Source: Acidimicrobiia bacterium (GTDB lineage: Bacteria; Actinomycetota; Acidimicrobiia; Spongiisociales; UBA5794). Taken from it: a stretch of 9,745 bases of DNA. Each line of letters starts with the position of its first letter. The first letter of the stretch is position 1. Position numbers and translations under genes: made by a program. The notes beneath the pieces are model-generated. The model had not been told where the DNA came from and searched no databases. It saw nothing but the letters and a program-made list of their open reading frames with translations. This document shows positions 4,705 through 9,745 of the stretch, piece after piece. Where the stretch lies: contig JAUVPA010000047.1 of the NCBI GenBank assembly GCA_030598905.1, forward strand, positions 1 through 9,745, given 5' to 3'.

Positions 4705-5742
4705 ATGCCGGCACCCGGGGATGAGTCTCTGATCATCGTGATGGACGCTGCAGCGTCCGAGGACAACGTGCAACATGTGTTGGATCGCCTCGCCGAGGTT
4801 GGCGCTGAAGCGCATGTCTCGCGGGGCCGCTACCGCACGGTCATCGGCGTCGTTGGCGACCGGACGCAAGTGCAAACGCTTCCGTGGGAAGCATTTCCCG
4901 GGGTCGAAAGGGCTGTGCCCGTCCTCAAACCCTTCAAATTCGTCTCCCGTGATTTCCAAGCTGAGGACTCCGTCATCGAAGTGGGCAACACCATGGTTGG
5001 TGGAACTCACTTCGCGGTGATCGCCGGTCCTTGCGCCGTCGAGTCCCGAGAGCAGCTGTTCGCCGCAGCCGAGGCCGTCATGAAGTCGGGGGCCACGATC
5101 TTGCGAGGTGATGCCTTCAAGCCGCGGACGTCGCCGTACTCGTTCCAGGGTCTCGGCGAAGAGGGTCTCGAACTCCTGGTGGAGGCGAGAGAACAGTTCG
5201 GTCTTCCCTTCGTCGCCGAAGTTGTTGATCCGCGCGACGTCGAGCTCATTGCGGATCATGCGGATCTCATTCGGGTTGGCACCCGCAATATGGCGAACTT
5301 CACGTTGTTGTCCGAGTTGGGCAGGCAGAACAAGCCGGTGCTGCTGAAACGCGGATTCACGGCAACGATCGAGGAATGGCTCAACGCGGCCGAGTACGTG
5401 TACAAAGACGGCAACCACGATGTCATCCTGTGCGAGCGAGGTATCAGGACGTTTGAGACGGCGACGCGGAACACCCTCGACATTTCGGCAGTGCCAGTCG
5501 TCAAGGGGCTGTCCCATCTCCCGATCATCATCGACCCCTCGCACTCAGGTGGACGTCGCAACCTTGTTGCTCCCCTGGCGCGTGTCGGTGTGGCCTCTGG
5601 GGCTCACGGCTTCATGGTCGACGTGCACCCGGCACCGGAAACGGCCTTGGTTGATGGACCCCAGGCGATTCTCCCCGGCGAGTTCGACGAACTGATGGCC
5701 GACATTCGAGCCTTGGCCGAGGTCATGGGAGTCGAGATCTGA
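4705..5742 (+). CDS. aroF: 3-deoxy-7-phosphoheptulonate (DAHP) synthase, type I-beta
   Basis: DAHP synthase condenses phosphoenolpyruvate and erythrose 4-phosphate, the first step of the shikimate pathway. The 345-residue protein has an N-terminal ferredoxin-like regulatory region (about 8-75), then a TIM barrel. Barrel motifs are AGPCAVES (107-114), RGDAFKPRTSPY (134-145), GTRNMANF (192-199), LLKRG (213-217), ILCERGIRTFE (241-251), DPSHSGGRR (277-285) and VDVHPAPETALVDGPQ (305-320). By alignment to the Thermotoga maritima enzyme, with a constant +8 offset, metal ligands would be Cys110, His280 and Asp317, but position 306 is Asp instead of Glu. The ATG at 4705 is the first in-frame start with family-like sequence; the reading frame stays open far upstream by chance, opposite the epimerase gene. 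It is followed two bases after its stop by tyrA. Confidence 0.95.
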   Translation: MPAPGDESLIIVMDAAASEDNVQHVLDRLAEVGAEAHVSRGRYRTVIGVVGDRTQVQTLPWEAFPGVERAVPVLKPFKFVSRDFQAEDSVIEVGNTMVGGTHFAVIAGPCAVESREQLFAAAEAVMKSGATILRGDAFKPRTSPYSFQGLGEEGLELLVEAREQFGLPFVAEVVDPRDVELIADHADLIRVGTRNMANFTLLSELGRQNKPVLLKRGFTATIEEWLNAAEYVYKDGNHDVILCERGIRTFETATRNTLDISAVPVVKGLSHLPIIIDPSHSGGRRNLVAPLARVGVASGAHGFMVDVHPAPETALVDGPQAILPGEFDELMADIRALAEVMGVEI

Positions 5743-5744
5743 CT

Positions 5745-6764
5745 GTGCGGCGGGCGGCCATTGCGGGTACGGGTCTGATTGGCACGTCGATCGCGCTCGG
5801 TCTGTGTGAAGCGGGTTGGGACGTGACGGGATGGGACCCCGATCCGGCAGCGCTCTCGGCCGCCGAAGAGCGTGGCGCCGTGACCAGCCTTGCCGGTTTC
5901 GATGACCTGATCGCTTCGGGCTCCGATCTCATCCTGATCTCGGCTCCGCTGGCTGTGACGGTGGAGCTGTTGGGCGCCCTCGATGTCGAGAGCCTCGTAA
6001 TCGATGTGGCTTCAGTGAAGACCGAGGCGGTTGCTGCGGGAGCTCACCTCGATCACTTCGTCGGTACCCATCCGATGGCGGGCCGAGAGGTTTCGGGACC
6101 CAGCGCAGCCTCGCCGGCCTTGTTCCACGGCGCAGCGTGGGTCATCACTTCAGACGGGGCCAACGCCAACGACGTCGCGTCTGTTGAAGAGATCGTCGCA
6201 TTGCTCGGTGCGCGCCCCCTTGTCATGACGGCTGCCGAGCACGATGCCGGCGTCGCTCGGGTCAGCCACCTGCCCCAGATCGTCGCCGGGGCCTTGATGC
6301 TCGAGGCGGCAGCAACTCCGAGCTCGCTCGATCTCGCTGCGGGCAGTTTCCGGGATCTCACGCGAGTCGCCGCGTCGGATCCGAGGAGGAGGGAAGGCGT
6401 CCTCGCGGCCAACGCAGCTGAGGTGGCAGCAGCCATCGACGGCATGCGGAGTCGGCTCGATCAGCTCGAACATGCCGTATGGGAGGGTGGTTCCGAGTTG
6501 CACGACCTTCTCGCCCTCGCCAGGGCCCAACGCGAGGCGCTAGGTGCCGCCGCCGTGCCGGTGCGGGTGGCTTTGGCCGACCGCCCTGGCGAGTTGGCCA
6601 AAGTGGGCCACAGCCTCGAAACGAGTGCAGTGGACGTCCGAGACATCCAGCTCCGCCATGCTCCATACGGCGGAGGCGGCGTATTGACGATCTCCGTACG
6701 CGACGAGGACGCCGATTCGCTTCGCGCCGCCCTGTTGGCCGAGGGGCTCCTCCTCCTCGACTGA
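5745..6764 (+). CDS. tyrA: Prephenate dehydrogenase with C-terminal ACT domain
   Basis: Prephenate dehydrogenase oxidatively decarboxylates prephenate to 4-hydroxyphenylpyruvate, the tyrosine-specific branch step. The 339-residue protein has a Rossmann GTGLIGTS (8-15), DVASVKTE (87-94), THPMAGRE (108-115) with the expected catalytic His109, SHLPQ (174-178) with His175, and FRDLTRVAASDP (202-213). An ACT domain starts around 270 (VRVALADRPGELAKVGHSLE) and probably gives feedback sensing of an aromatic amino acid. Arogenate specificity cannot be excluded by sequence reading. The start is GTG at 5745, two bases after the aroF stop, so the two genes are almost certainly one operon; GGGAG at about 5727-5731 is a distant ribosome-binding candidate. 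DAHP synthase and TyrA together would supply tyrosine. Confidence 0.93.
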   Translation: MRRAAIAGTGLIGTSIALGLCEAGWDVTGWDPDPAALSAAEERGAVTSLAGFDDLIASGSDLILISAPLAVTVELLGALDVESLVIDVASVKTEAVAAGAHLDHFVGTHPMAGREVSGPSAASPALFHGAAWVITSDGANANDVASVEEIVALLGARPLVMTAAEHDAGVARVSHLPQIVAGALMLEAAATPSSLDLAAGSFRDLTRVAASDPRRREGVLAANAAEVAAAIDGMRSRLDQLEHAVWEGGSELHDLLALARAQREALGAAAVPVRVALADRPGELAKVGHSLETSAVDVRDIQLRHAPYGGGGVLTISVRDEDADSLRAALLAEGLLLLD

Positions 6765-6772
6765 TCGAGGTA

Positions 6773-6778
6773 TAGCCT
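6773..6778 (+). promoter_or_regulatory. Putative -10 element (TAGCCT) for the ybdK-nadE transcript
   Basis: TAGCCT lies six bases before the ATG at 6785, in the 20-bp gap after tyrA. The leaderless arrangement and the absence of a Shine-Dalgarno sequence match the other four cases here. The box is the same hexamer as at 410-415. Confidence 0.45.
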
Positions 6779-6784
6779 GCCCTC

Positions 6785-7921
6785 ATGGCAGGCCCTCGCC
6801 CAACATTCACGGTCGGCATCGAGGAGGAGTACTTCGTCGTCGATCGCGAGACCCGCGACCTGGTGCCCGACATGCCTGATGGCCTCATCGAGGCGGCGGA
6901 CGACATTGTCGAAGGAACGGTGAGCCCGGAGTTCATCCGTTCTCAGATTGAGATCGGCACGCCGGTTGCCCAGAACATCCCTGAGGTACGTGAACATGCC
7001 GCCCGTTTACGTCGCGATGTGTCGAACCTCGTCGGCGAGTACGGCATGGCGATCATCTCTGCCTCGACCCACCCCTTTGCCGCCTGGGGAGAGCAGCGTC
7101 ACACGAACAAGGAGCGCTACAACCTGCTCGTTCGTGCGATGCAGGGGGTGGTGCGGCGTTTGCTGATCTGTGGCATGCACGTGCACGTCGGCATCGAGGA
7201 CGACGACACGCGGATCGACCTGATGAATCAGGTCGTCTACTTCCTGCCGCACATCCTGGCGCTGTCCACCTCCTCGCCGTTCTTCGATGGTGAGGACACG
7301 GGCCTCAAGTCCTATCGAACGACGGTGTTCCGCTCCCTTCCCCGAACGGGGCTGCCGGAGGAGTTCCAGGATTGGGCGGAGTATCAGCGGCACACCCGTG
7401 TATTGATGGACTCGGGTGTGATCGAAGACACCACCCGTTTGTGGTGGGATCTGCGTCCCAGCGGGCGTTATCCGACGTTGGAGATGCGAGCCAGCGATAT
7501 CTGCACGCGCCTCGACGACGGGATCACGATCGCGGCGATCTACGTATCACTCCTCGCCATGATGTACCGGCTGCGTCAGACCAATCAGCGGTGGAGGATC
7601 TACTCGCGCATGCTGCTCGACGAGAACACGTGGCGCGCACAGCGTTATGGCATCTCTGATTCACTGATCGACTTCGGCAAGAGCGAACTCGTGCCCTTCC
7701 CGAGGCTCGTTGATGAGATGATCGGACTCGTTCGCCAGGACGCAACCGAGCTTGGTTGTATCGAACACGTCGAAAACGCCCGCATGATTCTGGAGCGAGG
7801 GACAAGTGCAGATCAGCAGGTTGCGGTGTACGAGCAGGCAACAAAGAATGGTGCGGAACATCGTGAGGCGTTGATCGAGGTGGTGGATTTTCTGATCGAA
7901 GAGACGTTGGTGGGGATTTGA
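6785..7921 (+). CDS. ybdK: YbdK-type carboxylate-amine ligase (glutamate-cysteine ligase family 2)
   Basis: This 378-residue protein belongs to the GCS2/YbdK family, ATP-dependent ligases that join a carboxylate to an amine; Escherichia coli YbdK has weak glutamate-cysteine ligase activity. Motifs are VGIEEEYFVVD (10-20), ASTHPFAAW (93-101), CGMHVHVGIED (129-139), STSSPFFDGEDTGLKSYR (161-178), WWDLRPSGRYPTLEMRASD (220-238) and NTWRAQRYG (281-289). Together these give the ATP- and metal-binding barrel expected, and the length is normal for the family. Actinobacteria usually make mycothiol rather than glutathione, so the physiological substrate is unclear. The ATG at 6785 is chosen because it is preceded by a -10-like TAGCCT and homology begins right after it. 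Its stop overlaps the nadE TTG start as TTGA. Confidence 0.9.
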   Translation: MAGPRPTFTVGIEEEYFVVDRETRDLVPDMPDGLIEAADDIVEGTVSPEFIRSQIEIGTPVAQNIPEVREHAARLRRDVSNLVGEYGMAIISASTHPFAAWGEQRHTNKERYNLLVRAMQGVVRRLLICGMHVHVGIEDDDTRIDLMNQVVYFLPHILALSTSSPFFDGEDTGLKSYRTTVFRSLPRTGLPEEFQDWAEYQRHTRVLMDSGVIEDTTRLWWDLRPSGRYPTLEMRASDICTRLDDGITIAAIYVSLLAMMYRLRQTNQRWRIYSRMLLDENTWRAQRYGISDSLIDFGKSELVPFPRLVDEMIGLVRQDATELGCIEHVENARMILERGTSADQQVAVYEQATKNGAEHREALIEVVDFLIEETLVGI

Positions 7922-9618
7922 TTTCCATCCGAGTCGCCGGGGCGCAGATCGATCTGACGGTCGGGGATCTCGCGGGCAACGAGCGGCGGATCTTCGACGC
8001 CATGTCGTGGGCCGAAGAAACCGAAGCGGACGTGCTGTTGCTGCCTGAGTTGGCGACGACGGGGTACCCCCCCGAGGACCTCGTGCTGCGCGAGGGTTTT
8101 GTCGCCGAGAACTTGGCCGTTGTGGAGCGACTCGCCGCAGCGTCCGGTGAGACGACCGCCGTTGTCGGGTTCGTCGATCGGCTGGACGAGGGCCGGTTGG
8201 ACGACGACTCGGTCGAGCGTCACGTGGCCAACGCTGCCGCCGTGCTGCACGGTGGCCGGCTGATCGGCATCTATCACAAGAGGCTGCTCCCGAACTACGG
8301 GGTGTTTGACGAAGCGCGTTACTTCGCCGAGGGCGAAGACGGATCGATGTTGTGGCGAATCGGCGGCGTTGCCTGTGGCGTCTCCGTATGTGAGGACATT
8401 TGGTCTTTCGATGGGCCCCCCGCTGCCCAAGCAGCAGCGGGTGCGGCGATCCTGTTCAACATCAACGGCTCGCCGTATCACATGGGCAAAGGTGCCGAGC
8501 GAGCCGAGCTTCTCCGCGCCCAGGCTGTTGCGGCCGGTGTGCCGCTTGTCTACGTGAACGCCGTGGGCGGCCAAGATGAGCTGGTCTTCGATGGCGACTC
8601 AATGGTCTTTGCCGCAGACGGATCTCCGCTCTACCGCGCCGCCCAATTCGAGGAGGAGCTATTTGTGCTCGACGTTCCCCTCGACTCCGCGGGGGAACCA
8701 GAGGCCCCACCGATCAGCGTCTCGGCATCGGCGGCGAGGAGGATCTCCATCGCCACGCCGCCGTCTCGTGTGCGGCTGAACGTTGAGGCCGAGGTGTACT
8801 CCGCATTGGCGTGTGCGTTGGCTGGCTACGTCACCAAGAACGGTTTCTCCGAAGTAGTTGTTGGGCTTTCCGGCGGCATCGACTCGGCGCTCACTGCTGC
8901 GATAGCGGCGGACGCGCTCGGCCCAGACCGGGTGTGGGGCGTGACGATGCCGACGCGCTACAGCTCCGAGGGGTCGGTCAAGGACTCTCTGCAACTCGCC
9001 GCGAACCTCGGCATTCGCGTCGACGAACTCATGATCGACGATGTCTTCGCCGGCCATCTCGATGTCCTCCAGGGCGTCTTCGAGGGGACGGAGCCCGGAG
9101 TCGCCGAAGAGAACATTCAGGCGAGGATCCGGGGAACGGTGCTCATGGCCTTGTCGAACAAGTTCGGCGGCATGGTGGTTGCCACGGGGAACAAGTCGGA
9201 GATGGCTGTGGGCTACGCCACGTTGTACGGAGACATGGCGGGTGGCTACGCCGTCCTGAAGGATGTCTACAAGACGCTGGTGTACGACCTGGCGCGGTGG
9301 CGCAACCGTGACGGCGAGGTCATCCCTCAGACCATCATCGACAAGGAACCGTCGGCGGAGCTTCGCCCCGATCAGCTCGACAGTGACAGTCTTCCCCCGT
9401 ACGACACCCTCGACGCCATCCTCACCAGGTACATCGAGCGCGATATGGGCGCCGACGCCATCATCGAGGAAGGCTACGACGAGTCTCTTGTTCGGCGCGT
9501 TGCGCGCATGGTCGATCGCAACGAGTACAAACGCCGCCAGGCAGCACCCGGCGTGAAGATCACGAAGAAGGCCTTCGGTCGCGATCGTCGTCTGCCCATA
9601 ACCAACCACTACCTTTGA
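7918..9618 (+). CDS. nadE: Glutamine-dependent NAD+ synthetase
   Basis: This enzyme amidates nicotinic acid adenine dinucleotide to NAD+ using ATP and ammonia released from glutamine. The 566-residue protein has an N-terminal nitrilase-type glutaminase domain (about 1-265) with the catalytic triad Glu44 (LLPELATTGYPPEDL), Lys121 (YHKRLLPNYGVFDE) and Cys158 (VSVCEDIW). The C-terminal synthetase domain (about 290-566) has the ATP-pyrophosphatase loop SGGIDSA (318-324). It also has the NIQARIRGTVLM helix (399-410), ATGNKSEMAVGYATLYGDMAGG (422-443; the last part forms the NaAD site) and KEPSAELRPDQ (476-486). Both domains look intact. It begins at a TTG overlapping the ybdK stop by four bases, with a GGTGGGG run just upstream, so translational coupling is likely. 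An operon with ybdK is inferred. Confidence 0.96.
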   Translation: MISIRVAGAQIDLTVGDLAGNERRIFDAMSWAEETEADVLLLPELATTGYPPEDLVLREGFVAENLAVVERLAAASGETTAVVGFVDRLDEGRLDDDSVERHVANAAAVLHGGRLIGIYHKRLLPNYGVFDEARYFAEGEDGSMLWRIGGVACGVSVCEDIWSFDGPPAAQAAAGAAILFNINGSPYHMGKGAERAELLRAQAVAAGVPLVYVNAVGGQDELVFDGDSMVFAADGSPLYRAAQFEEELFVLDVPLDSAGEPEAPPISVSASAARRISIATPPSRVRLNVEAEVYSALACALAGYVTKNGFSEVVVGLSGGIDSALTAAIAADALGPDRVWGVTMPTRYSSEGSVKDSLQLAANLGIRVDELMIDDVFAGHLDVLQGVFEGTEPGVAEENIQARIRGTVLMALSNKFGGMVVATGNKSEMAVGYATLYGDMAGGYAVLKDVYKTLVYDLARWRNRDGEVIPQTIIDKEPSAELRPDQLDSDSLPPYDTLDAILTRYIERDMGADAIIEEGYDESLVRRVARMVDRNEYKRRQAAPGVKITKKAFGRDRRLPITNHYL

Positions 9619-9623
9619 TGCGC

Positions 9624-9641
9624 GCGCCGCTATGGCGGCGC
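9624..9641 (+). terminator. GC-rich hairpin after nadE
   Basis: GCGCCGC (9624-9630) and GCGGCGC (9635-9641) form a perfect 7-bp stem with a TATG loop, starting six bases after the nadE stop. No U-tract follows. T-less hairpins are common terminator candidates in high-GC actinobacteria, so this is a likely but unproven transcription end. Confidence 0.5.
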
Positions 9642-9669
9642 TACCGGCGCATCCGCGAGGGCTGGGGCG

Positions 9670-9745
9670 TACCCCCTACCCCCTACCCCCTACCCCCTAC
9701 CTCCTACCCCCTGCCTCCTGGCCCCTACCCCTACTCTCTTCGCCA
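9670..9745. repeat. Heptanucleotide tandem repeat (TACCCCC)n, degenerate towards the window edge
   Basis: Four exact TACCCCC units occupy 9670-9697. They are followed by TACCTCC, TACCCCC, TGCCTCC, TGGCCCC, a six-base TACCCC and TACTCTC, decaying to the edge. On the minus strand this gives G5 runs separated by TA, a strong G-quadruplex pattern. There is no coding potential of note. The true right end is not visible. Confidence 0.88.

Noticed and set aside
4603..5544. A long upstream extension of the epimerase frame on the minus strand.
   Set aside because: It is antisense to the DAHP synthase, whose motifs are unmistakable. The SDR fold starts at 4602 with RVLVTG.

Overview
The window looks like chromosomal DNA from a high-GC actinobacterium. 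A deep-branching group such as Acidimicrobiia is my best guess, from gene content and style only. The genes are tightly packed housekeeping and cell-envelope genes with GTG and TTG starts and short overlaps. A helix-turn-helix gene precedes a heparin-binding-hemagglutinin-like (HbhA-like) gene, and an epimerase gene precedes an acyltransferase gene. Both pairs resemble mycobacterial pairs that I recall (Rv0474-hbhA and Rv0501-Rv0502). There are no rRNA or tRNA genes, prophage, insertion sequences or CRISPR arrays.

Layout. (1) Positions 1-204 hold the 5' end of an alanine dehydrogenase gene on the minus strand, running off the left edge. (2) A divergent spacer with a perfect 10-bp inverted repeat leads to a MobA/MocA-like nucleotidyltransferase (423-1022, +), then a DUF4332 helix-hairpin-helix-type protein (1117-1521, +). 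(3) A 57-bp period-7 repeat (1525-1581) fills the convergent gap to a minus-strand block. In transcription order the block is NAD-dependent epimerase (4602-3655), lysophospholipid-type acyltransferase (3658-2474), XRE regulator (2422-2063) and HbhA-like coiled-coil/Lys-Ala tail protein (2066-1587). (4) A 102-bp divergent promoter region separates this from a plus-strand block: DAHP synthase (4705-5742), prephenate dehydrogenase (5745-6764), YbdK-type carboxylate-amine ligase (6785-7921) and glutamine-dependent NAD synthetase (7918-9618). (5) After nadE come a GC hairpin and a second period-7 repeat (TACCCCC)n running to the window edge.

How the genes fit together. aroF and tyrA are the entry step and the tyrosine-branch step of aromatic amino-acid synthesis, and probably form one transcript. 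gcs2 (ybdK) and nadE overlap by four bases and are probably translationally coupled. The epimerase/acyltransferase pair suggests an envelope or lipid role. The XRE gene has its own promoter inside a large palindrome, suggesting autoregulation of the XRE/HbhA-like pair.

Most interesting points. Five genes have a TANNNT -10-like hexamer only 6-7 nt before the start codon, which points to frequent leaderless transcription. A 37-bp symmetrical operator-like element lies over the XRE promoter. The acyltransferase carries an N-terminal SAP/Rho-N-like segment plus a Cys-Cys-Cys-His motif. The DAHP synthase has Asp where a metal-ligand Glu is expected. Two unrelated heptanucleotide tandem repeats sit at gene 3' ends, one of which should form G-quadruplexes on the minus strand.
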